From positions 1,544,001 to 1,608,000 of the forward strand of contig NZ_CP034465.1 in assembly GCF_003955755.1 (NCBI RefSeq): a stretch of 64,000 nt of DNA. Direction: 5' to 3'. Under the pieces are notes generated by a model. It did no database searches and had not been told where the DNA came from. It was given only the letters and a program-made list of their open reading frames with translations. The stretch's first letter is position 1. Each line of letters opens with the position of its first letter. This stretch comes from Jeotgalibaca ciconiae (GTDB lineage Bacteria; Bacillota; Bacilli; Lactobacillales; Aerococcaceae). The translations under genes were made by a program, and so were the position numbers. Below are positions 26,458 to 35,890 of the stretch, piece by piece.

Positions 26458-27294
26458 ATGTTTACTAAAAATCAAAAAGTCGATCGAATTTTAACTTTTT
26501 ACTTACCGATGGCTTTGATGTTAATGTGGACAGTCTTCCCGATTTACTGGACTCTTAACACAGCTTTTAAACCTGAAGGAGATATTGTAAGATCTCCAAT
26601 TGAATATTTCCCGAGTAGCTTCACATTAGATAACTTCGTGAACGCTTGGAAAGATGTTGGTTTTGATACTTATTTCGGAAATAGTATTTACGTAGGGCTT
26701 TTCACGGTATTACTAACAGTTACTTTATCTATTTTAGCCGGATATGCCTTAGGACGCTATGAGTTTAAAGGAAAAAGAACATTTATGTTGTTATTATTAA
26801 TGACACAGTTTATTCCTAGATCAATGCTGATTATTCCACTGTTTGTTATTTTTAACAATCTTGGCTTAATCAGTAATCCTCTATCTTTGATCCTTATTTA
26901 TTCAGCGGTTCAAGTTCCGTTTAATGCAATACTAATGAGTGGATTTATTGCAGGTATTCCAAAAGAATTGGAAGAAGCAGCTTCTATAGATGGAGCAACC
27001 AGACTCCAAACGCTTGTAAAAGTGATTTTGCCATTACTAATTCCAGGAATTGTTGCAACAAGTGTAAACGTTTTTGTTTATGCATGGAATGAATTTTTAC
27101 TGGCGCTGATGCTGACAAATAATCAAGCGAAGTTTACTCTGCCAGTTGGATTAAGTTTTATGATGGGTGAGTTTAATGTGAATTACGGTGCATTGGCAGC
27201 CGGAAGTATTATTGCATTAATCCCATCAATTATCTTGTTCTCAATCGCTCAAAAGCATTTAGTAAATGGTATGGGCGGAGCTGTAAAAGGCTAA
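26458..27294 (+). CDS. Carbohydrate ABC transporter permease (CUT1, MalG/UgpE type)
   Basis: The 278-residue partner permease has six helices and the EAA loop EEAASIDGATRLQTLVKVILP (about 171-191). It ends with the MalG-like QKHLVNGMGGAVKG, which typically contacts the ATPase. ATG 26458 lies 4 bases after the preceding stop, with GAGGAGG overlapping the end of that gene. It is the second permease of the same importer. Confidence 0.9.
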   Translation: MFTKNQKVDRILTFYLPMALMLMWTVFPIYWTLNTAFKPEGDIVRSPIEYFPSSFTLDNFVNAWKDVGFDTYFGNSIYVGLFTVLLTVTLSILAGYALGRYEFKGKRTFMLLLLMTQFIPRSMLIIPLFVIFNNLGLISNPLSLILIYSAVQVPFNAILMSGFIAGIPKELEEAASIDGATRLQTLVKVILPLLIPGIVATSVNVFVYAWNEFLLALMLTNNQAKFTLPVGLSFMMGEFNVNYGALAAGSIIALIPSIILFSIAQKHLVNGMGGAVKG

Positions 27295-27314
27295 AAATAT
27301 AAGGAGGTAACATC

Positions 27315-28652
27315 ATGTTATCAAGGAAAACAAAAGGGTTAGGGATTACTTTAGCGAGTGCGATTTTATTAGCAGCTTGTGGAAATTCAACTGCAGATTC
27401 CAGTTCTGACTCAAGTGCCGGAAATACTGGCGGAGACAGTTCAGAAGTAGTTACGATTTCATTCTGGGATGAAAATGCAGGACCAGAGAGAACCCCAATC
27501 TGGGAGAATATTATTGAACGTTTCGAAGAAGAAAATGAAAATATCAAAGTTGAGTATTTCGGACTACCAAAAGATGATGCAAAATCAAAAATTGATGCTG
27601 CAATTGCTGCAGAAGATGTTCCAGATGTAGCTTCTATCCAAACAAGTTGGTTGCCAGAATATTCCATCCGTGAAGCATTCTTGCCATTGGATGATTATTT
27701 TGCAGATTCTGAATTGAATGGAAAAATTAATCAAGGAACTATCGATTTTAACAAAAAAATTGTAAATGATGGAAATTTATATGGAATTCCTTATACACAA
27801 AACTTAGATGTCATTTGGATTCGTCCAGATTTATTTGCGGAAGCTGGGATTGAAGCACCTGAAAGTTGGGATGATTTCTTCAGTGCAGTAGATACGATGA
27901 CAACGGATGATATGTACGGTTACACCATTCGTGGTGGAGCAGGTGGCTCGTTACAACTTCAACGGTTGATGTATGCATATTCTGGTATTACTGAGTATGT
28001 GACAGAAGATGGAAAAGCAACGGTAAACGATCCTGCGCATAAAGAATTTTTAGAAAAATACTTTGCATTGTATTTAAATAATACACCTCAAAGTGATATT
28101 ACGAATGGCTACAAAGAAATGGTAGCGACATTTGATACTGGTAAAGCAGCAATGGTTCACCACAATATTGGTTCATATGGTGAACATAGTAAAGCTTTGG
28201 AGCCAGAACAGTTCGAAGCAATTCCATTGCCAGTTTCTGAAGAAGGAAACTATGTTGCAGAAGGCGGAAATACAATCGGAATTTCAATCTTTGCAGCTTC
28301 AGAACATCCAGAAGAAGCTTTTAAATTCTTGGAATTTGTCAATAATGCAGAAAGTCAAAGTAATTGGAACCAAGCAATTGGCCAAATCCCAACCAACAGT
28401 GACGTTATGGAAGAAGAATGGATTCAAGATGCTCAACATCTTAGCGTTGCCTTCTCTGTATATGACGATGAAAATACAGCCTTGTATGAGCCGCCATTCT
28501 ACTTGCCGGACTATCGTTCTATTTTAGATAACAAAGTGGATCCTGCGATCCAATCTGTAATGGCTGGAGAAAAATCTGTAGAAGACTTTTTAAATGAATG
28601 GGCAGAAGCAATCGAAGCTTCAGCTGCTAAATACGCAGAAGCATTTAATTAA
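27315..28652 (+). CDS. Extracellular sugar-binding lipoprotein (CUT1)
   Basis: The 445-residue lipoprotein has the lipobox ILLAACGN (Cys22), a short Ser/Asp/Gly-rich linker and a family 1 solute-binding fold opening with VVTISFWDENAGPE, followed by VPDVASIQTSWLPEY and the hinge region YGIPYTQNLDVIWIRPDLF. It binds the sugar for the permeases encoded just upstream. AAGGAGG lies 8 bases before ATG 27315. A hairpin follows the stop codon. Confidence 0.9.
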   Translation: MLSRKTKGLGITLASAILLAACGNSTADSSSDSSAGNTGGDSSEVVTISFWDENAGPERTPIWENIIERFEEENENIKVEYFGLPKDDAKSKIDAAIAAEDVPDVASIQTSWLPEYSIREAFLPLDDYFADSELNGKINQGTIDFNKKIVNDGNLYGIPYTQNLDVIWIRPDLFAEAGIEAPESWDDFFSAVDTMTTDDMYGYTIRGGAGGSLQLQRLMYAYSGITEYVTEDGKATVNDPAHKEFLEKYFALYLNNTPQSDITNGYKEMVATFDTGKAAMVHHNIGSYGEHSKALEPEQFEAIPLPVSEEGNYVAEGGNTIGISIFAASEHPEEAFKFLEFVNNAESQSNWNQAIGQIPTNSDVMEEEWIQDAQHLSVAFSVYDDENTALYEPPFYLPDYRSILDNKVDPAIQSVMAGEKSVEDFLNEWAEAIEASAAKYAEAFN

Positions 28653-28655
28653 TAA

Positions 28656-28697
28656 AAAACAGAGGCTGGGGCAATTGTTCCAGTCATCTGTGTTTTA
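28656..28697 (+). terminator. Intercistronic hairpin after binding-protein gene
   Basis: An imperfect stem (ACAGAGGCTGG with CCAGTCATCTGT) sits between the binding-protein and GH105 genes. It lacks a long T-tract, so partial termination or 3'-end protection of the upstream message is more likely than a full stop. Confidence 0.55.
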
Positions 28698-28721
28698 CGA
28701 AAGTAGAGGAGAGATTAATCC

Positions 28722-29828
28722 GTGGAAAAAACATATACAGTAACCAAAACACAAATTCTTAAAATTGCAGAAAAATCTTGTCGTACGTTAATGAATAAGT
28801 TTACACCACCCGAATTGCCGCCAGCAATGCGATTCCACTATCACCAAAGTGTATTTTTATTAGGAATGCTTCGCGTGTGGGAAGAGACTGGAAATGATGA
28901 ATATTTCCAATACATTAAAGGGTACTATGATGCACTAATCGATGATGAAGGAAATTTTGAATATGATCGTGATCAATTAGATGCGATCCAAGTAGGTATT
29001 TTACTATTTAAACTTCATGAAGAGACGGGACACAAAAAATATATGATTGCGGCTCGTAAGCTTCGTCATATTATCGATACAATTAATCGGACAACTGAAA
29101 ATGGATTTTGGCACAAAGATAAATATCCTTATCAAATGTGGTTAGACGGTTTGTTTATGGCAGGACCATATTTAGTGAAATACGCAAATCAATTCCATGA
29201 AAAAGATTTGATTCAAGTTGTTCTGTATCAAGAAAGATTGATGCGTAAGCACATGACTGATCCAAAAACAGGATTGCTGTTCCATGCATGGGATGAGAAA
29301 AGAGTACAACCTTGGGCAAACAAAGATACAGGTTGTTCACCAGAATTCTGGGGACGTTCGGTAGGCTGGTATGGTACGGCATTGATCGATATTTTGGAAG
29401 CAATCGGTGATGAATACCAAGGACAAGAGGAATTGCCAGTTGAAGTAGCCAAATACATTGAAAACGTAGTGAAGTTCCAAGATGAAAAGACAGGGTTATG
29501 GTATCAAGTTGTTGATAAAGGTGACCAAGAAGATAACTGGTTAGAATCATCAAGCTCTTCTTTATACTTATATACCATGGCAAAAGCTCTGCATTACGGA
29601 TTTGTTGGTAAAGAATACGAAGAGAACCTATTGCGTGGTTTCTCTGGTTTATTAGAACATATGACAAGAGAGGATGCAGACGGGCTTCATGTAAACGGTA
29701 TTTGCATTGGCACATCAGCCGGCACTTACGAGTATTATGTAGGTCGCCCGACATCCGAAGATGATCTGCACGGTGTAGGAGCGTTCCTTCTGGCAGCAAT
29801 GGCGGTATACGAATATTTAGAAAAATAA
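28722..29828 (+). CDS. Unsaturated glucuronyl/rhamnogalacturonyl hydrolase, GH105 (YesR type)
   Basis: The 368-residue protein is a second GH105 enzyme. KYPYQMWLDGLFMAGPY carries the catalytic Asp (D142), and HAWDEKRVQPWANKDTG and FWGRSVGWYGTALID repeat the blocks seen in the enzyme at 9310; the two proteins are clearly homologous but far from identical. It starts with GTG at 28722 after AGAGGAGAG. It has no signal peptide and should act on oligomers imported by the transporter of the same operon. Two hairpins follow. Confidence 0.9.
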   Translation: MEKTYTVTKTQILKIAEKSCRTLMNKFTPPELPPAMRFHYHQSVFLLGMLRVWEETGNDEYFQYIKGYYDALIDDEGNFEYDRDQLDAIQVGILLFKLHEETGHKKYMIAARKLRHIIDTINRTTENGFWHKDKYPYQMWLDGLFMAGPYLVKYANQFHEKDLIQVVLYQERLMRKHMTDPKTGLLFHAWDEKRVQPWANKDTGCSPEFWGRSVGWYGTALIDILEAIGDEYQGQEELPVEVAKYIENVVKFQDEKTGLWYQVVDKGDQEDNWLESSSSSLYLYTMAKALHYGFVGKEYEENLLRGFSGLLEHMTREDADGLHVNGICIGTSAGTYEYYVGRPTSEDDLHGVGAFLLAAMAVYEYLEK

Positions 29829-29863
29829 ATCGTGAAGTCAGCCGCACATTGAAAGGAATAGAT

Positions 29864-29903
29864 GAGACACCTTCAAGCTAAAATAACCTTCTGAAGGTGT
29901 CTC
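29864..29903 (+). terminator. Intrinsic terminator of the second ABC/GH105 operon
   Basis: A 12-bp stem (GAGACACCTTCA with TGAAGGTGTCTC) is followed by CTTTC. It lies 36 bases after the GH105 stop. Confidence 0.75.
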
Positions 29904-29910
29904 CTTTCAC

Positions 29911-29958
29911 AAAATAGAGAGCTTCGCCCAATAAAAAAAGGCTGAAGCTCTCTATTTT
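29911..29958. terminator. Bidirectional intrinsic terminator
   Basis: The stem AAAATAGAGAGCTTC pairs with GAAGCTCTCTATTTT, with T or A runs at both sides. It mainly serves the minus-strand LURP-one-like gene, whose stop is at 29962. Confidence 0.85.
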
Positions 29959-29961
29959 TAT

Positions 29962-30447
29962 TTAATTAGCGCTATTATTTTGTTGTTCGGCTATAACACA
30001 GTCGATGACGATAATGACACCGAGGGCCAGTAATGATTGACTTTCATCCAAAATATTTAGTTCATAGGAGTCTCCCCAAGTAAACCATTCTTTATTAATT
30101 GATGCGATATGATTTTCAAATTCCCAGATATCGTAATCATGCCCCCAAAAGTTGCCTTCTACTTCCCAATTGGGGCCAATAATCGAATACTGTGGACGGA
30201 AGAAAGTAAATTCTTTTTTCACAACTGCAACTTCTTTTTCATAGATAAACAGAGAATAATTTGGCATCCAATTCCACAAGTTTTGCTGAATATATAAAAC
30301 TTCATTGCCATTTACATCTGTTACGTAGAGTTTTTTACCCCAAGAAAATAATTCACCTTCAATAAAATAAACATCATTGCCGAATTCATCTTTCACAGCA
30401 AACCGATCACGCCAAGAAAATACCTTTTGCTTGATATATAACTTCAT
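29962..30447 (-). CDS. LURP-one-related / YxjI-like beta-barrel protein
   Basis: The 161-residue protein is made of repeated short strand motifs (FSWRDRFAVKDEFGNDVYFIEG, FSWGKKLYVTDVNGNEVLYI, then WGDSYELNILDESQSLLAL). This is the pattern of LURP-one-related (YxjI) proteins, which share the tubby-like barrel fold. Their function in bacteria is not known; membrane-lipid binding has been proposed for the fold. It is a single minus-strand gene between the pectin transporter operon and the surface lyase gene and has no evident link to either. Confidence 0.75.
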   Translation of the reverse strand: MKLYIKQKVFSWRDRFAVKDEFGNDVYFIEGELFSWGKKLYVTDVNGNEVLYIQQNLWNWMPNYSLFIYEKEVAVVKKEFTFFRPQYSIIGPNWEVEGNFWGHDYDIWEFENHIASINKEWFTWGDSYELNILDESQSLLALGVIIVIDCVIAEQQNNSAN

Positions 30448-30736
30448 AAAACCCCTCCAAAAAAGCTTTCTCTTTAATCAATCTAGTTATATTGTATCTG
30501 AAATAAAGAGTTGTGAATATAGAAACAGAGAGAATCCACCTGAAATACTTGTAAAAACACCCAGATAACTAATAAGCCTAACAAAGTGATTATAGGTGTA
30601 ATCATCATCTTCTTTTAAGATTAATACTAAGGATAGTAAGGGCTTACAAATCTCGAGCTATTGAAATTGAAAAGGAGGTGTAATGGTTTTTTCAGGAAAA
30701 GGATAAGACAGGCGTGAAATAGAAGGAGGAAACGGA
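30448..30736. other. Intergenic region before the surface pectate lyase gene
   Basis: The 289-base gap carries the promoters of the divergent LURP-one-like and lyase genes. Two purine-rich ribosome-binding-like sequences occur (AAAAGGAGGTG at about 30670 and GAAGGAGGAAA at 30722-30731); only the second precedes a long frame. No clear promoter pair, repeat or further ORF was seen. Confidence 0.4.
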
Positions 30737-33700
30737 TTGAGAATTAAATCTTTGATAAATTGTTCTAAGGTTTCTTTGTCGTTGCTGCTTATTTCTCAAG
30801 CATTGTTACCAACTATTGTGCAAGCAGTTGAATTGGAGAGTTCAGAAAACATTTCGGAAACGGAAGGCTTAATGGAGGAAAATGTAACCGATGTCATATC
30901 AAGCTATGAAAGAGAACTACCAATTGCCACGATTACGAGTGATTGGAGCGGAACGGTATTTGGTGATGTAGGCGGACAAGACAAGATTGTCCGTGAAAAC
31001 TTTGAAATAACGGAAAATATGGATGGCACTGTCAAAGTAAAAAGTGCTAATAACCGTGGTAAGATTTCTGGAAGCACCGATGGAATCGCCTATTATTTTC
31101 AAGAAATACCTACGAATGCAGATTTTGAATTTCATGCAACCGCCTATGTAGAAAACTTCGATGCCAATAATCAAGTTTCTTTTGGGATTATGTTGCGAGA
31201 TGAAGTTTATGATTATGTAAATGGAACGGAATACGCAAGTGGTAATCATCTTTCGGTTGGAGCCTTAGATCAAACGATGAAGGCTTTTACAAGAGAGGAT
31301 GGAAGTTTAAATAAATTACATACATTCGCTGGAGGAAGTCATTCTCCTAATTCTGGACAAAGTTTTGATTTAAGTGTCAAGAAAATGGGTAGTTTGTTTG
31401 TTTTGCAAGTGAACGGTGAGGAAAAAATTATGGAGGATTATACAGGAGCAGTTCAATATGCAGGACTGTTTACCTCTCGAAATACAGAAATTATTTATAG
31501 TAACCTAGTTCTGAATGTTCAAGAATCAGACGAAAGTCGTTACATAACGGAGCTAGAAGTCGATAGCAGTGAAGTAAAAACCACGTACTTAGTGAATGAA
31601 GAATTAGATCTGTCTGCTTTGGAAGTAGCAGCACATTATTCTGATGGAACAACGGAAGTTATAGCTGCAGGAGATTATCTTGTTACAGGTTTTGATAGTA
31701 GCGTTGCAGGAACAAATACAATAAAGATTCATTACGGAGGAATATCAACAGAACTAAACCTCAACATTGAAGCTTTAATGGTCACAGATTTACGTATCGT
31801 TTATCTTCCAGCCAGAACAGAATATTATTTAGGAGACTCATTTGAAGAAAAGGGCTTGATTGTAGAAGCTGAGTATAACAATGGTGAGATTGCTCGCTTA
31901 TCTCGTGAACAATATGATATTGAAGTAGCTAGTCTATTAGAAGTGCCGGGTGAGCAGATTGTAACGGTCATTTCAAAGGAAACACCAACTGAAACTGCTC
32001 ATTTTACAATCCATGTAAATGAAGCCGAGTTGGTTCAAATAGAAATTACTAAAAAGCCTCAAAAAGAACGTTATTTTCTCGGTGAGACGTTAGACTTGGA
32101 TGGCATGATTGTTTATGCTCATTACCAAGATGGAACTGCTTTACGCTTAATGAGAAATGAATATACGGTTGCAGAACTGGATACAACAACGCCTGGAATA
32201 AAAAACCTAACAGTAACACATAAAGGAATGGAGGCTTCTTTCGAATTGCTAGTAAAAGAGAAAGAATTTATTGGAATTGCCGTTCAGGATTATCCAAAAA
32301 CGACTTATACTGTAGGGGAAGTATTTATTCCTGATGGGCTGACTGTTGTAAAGCAATATGACAATGGGGATACTGAACTGGTAAGCGAAGAGGAATATCA
32401 ATTGGTTGTTCCTTCTTTCAGCGAAGCAGGGACCTATCGGATTGAAATCCAGCCAAGTGATCCAAGTATTACACCGGTAACTTTGCCTGTTACTATAATT
32501 GATGAAGTTAGTTATGAGTGGCACGCAATGCGATTTGGGCAATCAACTTCTAATGAAAAAAATACTGTTACAGTAAACGAAGATGGTACGGTAGATATTG
32601 TTGCTTTAGAAGGCGGAGGGAAAGTCACAGGTGATCATGATGGTATCTCCTTCTATTATACGGAGATTGATGCAGCCGAAGACAACTTTGAAATAAGTGC
32701 CACCATCGAAGTGATTGAATATGCTAAAAATCCCCACGATGGTCAAGAATCATTTGGTATTATGGCTCGAGATGCTATCGGAAACGCAAATGATTCAAGC
32801 GTATTTGCATCAAATATAGCAGCGATTGGCGGATATAGCGGCGGAACACGAGAAACAAATGGCATTCAACTATTCACACGTACTGGTGTTGAATCTTTTG
32901 ATGGTGCAGGAAGCCAAGGGATTCATAGTGTGATGCTGGATGAACATCGTCCCCTTGGAACCTACCAATTAACATTGGAAAAGACAAACAGTGGTTTTAT
33001 TGGAAGTGTGAATAATGGAACTGAAGAAATGATTTTTGAACCAGAAATTTTAAATGTTCAAGATTCTAAGATGTATATTGGTTTTTATACAGCACGTTTG
33101 GCAACCATTCAAGTAAGTGATATTGATTTTACAGTCACAAAAATGTCAACAGATGCACCAAAAGTTGATCCTCCCGCAATAGCGATTGAACCAGGATTCA
33201 CATTCACATCGTTACAGAGAACATCTGTAGAGGATTATGAGCTACGATTAAAAGCAAATGTAGATGGAATTTTAACTGTAAAACAAGGGCAAGAAACCAT
33301 TGCATCAGACATAGAAATACAAGCAGGAGAAGAACCAGCCTTTGCAACTACTTTAACTGATGATTATACGAATTTTAGTGTAACATTCTTGCCTGATGAT
33401 ACACAGTTTCTTACGTCCTATGAAAAAATCGTTAAAAATTTTACTGTTGAAAAACGTACGTATGAAGGAGATATCATCGTTTCACCAGAAGGAGATGCGA
33501 ATGGAAGTGGAACAATAGAAGATCCACTTGATATTGACACAGCGATTGATTTTGTAAATCCGGGACAAAAAATCATTGTCCAAGACGGTGTGTATTTACG
33601 GAATGCACCACTAGAAATCAAAAAATATAATGACGGAACAGAAGAAGCTATGAAGTATCTCTTTGCTGCAAAAGGCGCGAATCCAGTCTTTGACTTTGAT

Positions 33701-34921
33701 CAAAAGACTGAGGGGGGTATATTAAGCGGGGATTATTGGCACATAAAAGGAATTGATTTCCGTCGCAGCGCTGGAAATACAAAGGGCTTTGTTATTGGTG
33801 GAAGCCACAATATTATTGAGCTTGCTCAATTTTATGAAAATGGAGATACAGGATTGCAGATTAGCCGAACAGATAATTCTACTAACATTGAGGATTGGCC
33901 TTCCTATAACTTAATGTTGAATGTTACTTCCTTCGATAATCGAGACCCATCCGATAATAATGCAGATGGTTTTGCTGCGAAGTTGACCTCAGGTGTAGGA
34001 AATGTTTTCCGTGGTGCAATTGCCTACAATAATATCGATGATGGCTGGGACCTTTATACGAAATCAGGAAGCGGAGAAATTGGTGCCGTGCTCATTGAAG
34101 ATAGTATTGCGTTCAATAATGGCTTTGTATCTTATGAATATGATGGAAGAGGAGACGGGAACGGATTTAAACTTGGCGGTGAAGGAATCCATGTAGAACA
34201 TACCATTCGAAATAGTTATGCCTTTGGGAACTTGGCTTATGGATTTACTAGCAATAGTAATCCAGGAGTAATCGCGGAGAATAATATCGGCTTTAACAAC
34301 GGTAGTGGTAATATCAGTTTTACAACGTATCCGCATATACCAACTGACTTCACTATCGATGGTTTCGTTTCTTATCAAAAAGATTTTACTGAGAAAGATA
34401 ACTATCCAGCTGACCTTGAAGCGGTAAATAATTACTTCTTTGATGGAGAAGTATCAAGAAATAGTAGCGGCGTGCAGCTATCGGACGAGAACTTTGAAAG
34501 TTTGGAATTTGTTCCTTATGAGCGTGATGAAGAAGGAAATATTGTTTGGGGAACGTTCTTATCTTTTGTTCCTCCAGTTACTGACAACCCTGAAGAGCCC
34601 GAAAATCCAGAAGAAGGGGAGACACCAGAGGGTTCAGAAGACCCAGAAGGTTCAGATCCAATCGAAGAAGATGAAGCAGGACAACCAACTGACTCTACTG
34701 ACTCGACGGAACAACCAGATGAAACGAATTCAGAAGAAACGAATGAAATAACTGATAAGAATACCGCAAAAGAACAAGATGACCAAATGGAAGAAGCAAA
34801 AAATGAAAAACTTCCATACGCAGGTTTGGCTCAAAGCCCATTGAAAGCAATTGGCTTGGCATTCCTAGTAATTGGACTGGGTACTTTATTCTTCACCCAA
34901 AAAAGAAAAGCACAAGAATAA
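30737..34921 (+). CDS. Secreted, cell-wall-anchored PL9-type pectate lyase with Ig-like repeats
   Basis: The 1394-residue surface enzyme has a signal peptide (1-30, ending TIVQA), a beta-sandwich module (about 60-265), four Ig-like repeats of about 80 residues (about 268-588; each with a YxxGExxDxxGLxVxAxYxDG-like pattern), a second copy of the beta-sandwich module (about 591-803), a linker module and a C-terminal beta-helix (about 912-1275). The helix carries the PL9 signature NADGFAAKLTSGVGN followed by NIDDGWDLYTK. Then come a Pro/Glu/Asp-rich wall-spanning stretch and a sorting signal LPYAG (1359-1363), a hydrophobic helix and KRKAQE. TTG 30737 follows GAAGGAGGAAA. It should cut polygalacturonan outside the cell. 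The LPYAG motif deviates from LPxTG at the Thr. Confidence 0.88.
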   Translation: MRIKSLINCSKVSLSLLLISQALLPTIVQAVELESSENISETEGLMEENVTDVISSYERELPIATITSDWSGTVFGDVGGQDKIVRENFEITENMDGTVKVKSANNRGKISGSTDGIAYYFQEIPTNADFEFHATAYVENFDANNQVSFGIMLRDEVYDYVNGTEYASGNHLSVGALDQTMKAFTREDGSLNKLHTFAGGSHSPNSGQSFDLSVKKMGSLFVLQVNGEEKIMEDYTGAVQYAGLFTSRNTEIIYSNLVLNVQESDESRYITELEVDSSEVKTTYLVNEELDLSALEVAAHYSDGTTEVIAAGDYLVTGFDSSVAGTNTIKIHYGGISTELNLNIEALMVTDLRIVYLPARTEYYLGDSFEEKGLIVEAEYNNGEIARLSREQYDIEVASLLEVPGEQIVTVISKETPTETAHFTIHVNEAELVQIEITKKPQKERYFLGETLDLDGMIVYAHYQDGTALRLMRNEYTVAELDTTTPGIKNLTVTHKGMEASFELLVKEKEFIGIAVQDYPKTTYTVGEVFIPDGLTVVKQYDNGDTELVSEEEYQLVVPSFSEAGTYRIEIQPSDPSITPVTLPVTIIDEVSYEWHAMRFGQSTSNEKNTVTVNEDGTVDIVALEGGGKVTGDHDGISFYYTEIDAAEDNFEISATIEVIEYAKNPHDGQESFGIMARDAIGNANDSSVFASNIAAIGGYSGGTRETNGIQLFTRTGVESFDGAGSQGIHSVMLDEHRPLGTYQLTLEKTNSGFIGSVNNGTEEMIFEPEILNVQDSKMYIGFYTARLATIQVSDIDFTVTKMSTDAPKVDPPAIAIEPGFTFTSLQRTSVEDYELRLKANVDGILTVKQGQETIASDIEIQAGEEPAFATTLTDDYTNFSVTFLPDDTQFLTSYEKIVKNFTVEKRTYEGDIIVSPEGDANGSGTIEDPLDIDTAIDFVNPGQKIIVQDGVYLRNAPLEIKKYNDGTEEAMKYLFAAKGANPVFDFDQKTEGGILSGDYWHIKGIDFRRSAGNTKGFVIGGSHNIIELAQFYENGDTGLQISRTDNSTNIEDWPSYNLMLNVTSFDNRDPSDNNADGFAAKLTSGVGNVFRGAIAYNNIDDGWDLYTKSGSGEIGAVLIEDSIAFNNGFVSYEYDGRGDGNGFKLGGEGIHVEHTIRNSYAFGNLAYGFTSNSNPGVIAENNIGFNNGSGNISFTTYPHIPTDFTIDGFVSYQKDFTEKDNYPADLEAVNNYFFDGEVSRNSSGVQLSDENFESLEFVPYERDEEGNIVWGTFLSFVPPVTDNPEEPENPEEGETPEGSEDPEGSDPIEEDEAGQPTDSTDSTEQPDETNSEETNEITDKNTAKEQDDQMEEAKNEKLPYAGLAQSPLKAIGLAFLVIGLGTLFFTQKRKAQE

Positions 34922-34931
34922 CTTAACAGCA

Positions 34932-34972
34932 AAAAAGATGAAGGACTCTTAAGCGGAGTGCTTCATCTTTTT
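34932..34972 (+). terminator. Intrinsic terminator of the pectate lyase gene
   Basis: The stem AAAAAGATGAAG pairs with CTTCATCTTTTT. The end of its T-tract joins directly to a short copy of repeat family C. Confidence 0.88.
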
Positions 34973-35044
34973 ATTATAGACTAGAGTATTATGAGTTCTG
35001 CTTTCTATGTCGAGCTGCCAAGGCGGACTTATCCGCTTCTCTAA
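34973..35044. repeat. Dispersed repeat, family C, short copy
   Basis: The sequence from TTATAGACTAGAGTATTATGAGTTC to AAGGCGGACTTATCCGCTTCTC matches the head and tail of the longer copies at 49571-49735 and 55780-55987, with the middle missing. It begins at the T-tract of a terminator, as the other two copies do. Confidence 0.7.
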
Positions 35045-35728
35045 TTAAGCCAAAATCGCATGTAAATCTTGTAGATGCTCTATTTGATAGGTCGGTTCAA
35101 TGGACGACGGATTCGGTTTTTTATGAGGATTGAACCAGCATGAATCAATCCCGGCAATGTTTCCACCTTTAATGTCAGAAGTAAGTGAGTCTCCTATGAT
35201 TAAAGCATCATTCAGCGAAAATTGAGGAATGCGGTGAAAGACATAATCAAAGTACTCTTGCATTGGTTTTTGAAAACCAGTGTCTTCTGATACAAACACC
35301 TTTTTAAAATAAGGTAATAAACCAGAGTCTGTTAAGCGGCGTTTTTGAGTTTTTGAAACACCATTTGTTACTGCATAGAGCTCATGCGTGTGTTTTAATT
35401 GATCCAGAATTTTAATGCTTCCATCAATAAGAAAATGCCCTTCTTCAAGTGCAGCACGGAATTCCTTATCCATTTCGCTGCCAATGACATCTTTTTGATA
35501 CAAGTTGAAAAAATCTTCAAAACGTTTCCCAAGTAAAATATTTCGCTCAATCTGTCCTTTTTCAAATTGTTCCCAGAGACCAAGATTTATTTCCGAATAT
35601 TTGAGAATCGCGTCCTCAGATGGTTCCACATCCATTTTTTCTAATAATTTTGTAAACGCATATTTTTCAGCTGCTTTAAAGTCAAGCAGGGTATCATCTA
35701 TGTCAAAAAGCAAAGTTTTATATTTCAT
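35045..35728 (-). CDS. HAD-superfamily nucleotidase (YjjG/YfnB type)
   Basis: The 227-residue HAD phosphatase shows motif I FDIDDTLLDF, motif II VTNGVSKTQ, the motif III Lys in FQKPMQEYFDYV and motif IV LIIGDSLTSDIKGG. The sequence around motif II and the phrase GDSLTSDIKGGNIAGIDSCWFNP is typical of the YjjG/YfnB family of non-canonical pyrimidine nucleotidases, which dephosphorylate unwanted nucleotides. It is a cytoplasmic single gene. The stop lies against the end of a dispersed repeat. Confidence 0.85.
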   Translation of the reverse strand: MKYKTLLFDIDDTLLDFKAAEKYAFTKLLEKMDVEPSEDAILKYSEINLGLWEQFEKGQIERNILLGKRFEDFFNLYQKDVIGSEMDKEFRAALEEGHFLIDGSIKILDQLKHTHELYAVTNGVSKTQKRRLTDSGLLPYFKKVFVSEDTGFQKPMQEYFDYVFHRIPQFSLNDALIIGDSLTSDIKGGNIAGIDSCWFNPHKKPNPSSIEPTYQIEHLQDLHAILA

Positions 35729-35890
35729 ATGTACCTCCCGAATTTTCTATGAAGCATTTTCTCTATTCTATCATCAAACTGTCCTTTTGTTGTGGTATTA
35801 TTTTAATTAGAAATGAAAATCGGTGCAGCTATTCAAAAAAGGGATCTTCTGAGATCCGTTCAAGCATGTATAAGTAAGGCGGAGGATGTA

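Noticed and set aside
29155-29847. 230-codon minus-strand frame
   Set aside because: It is antisense to the second GH105 gene, with a composition typical of shadow frames and no family resemblance.
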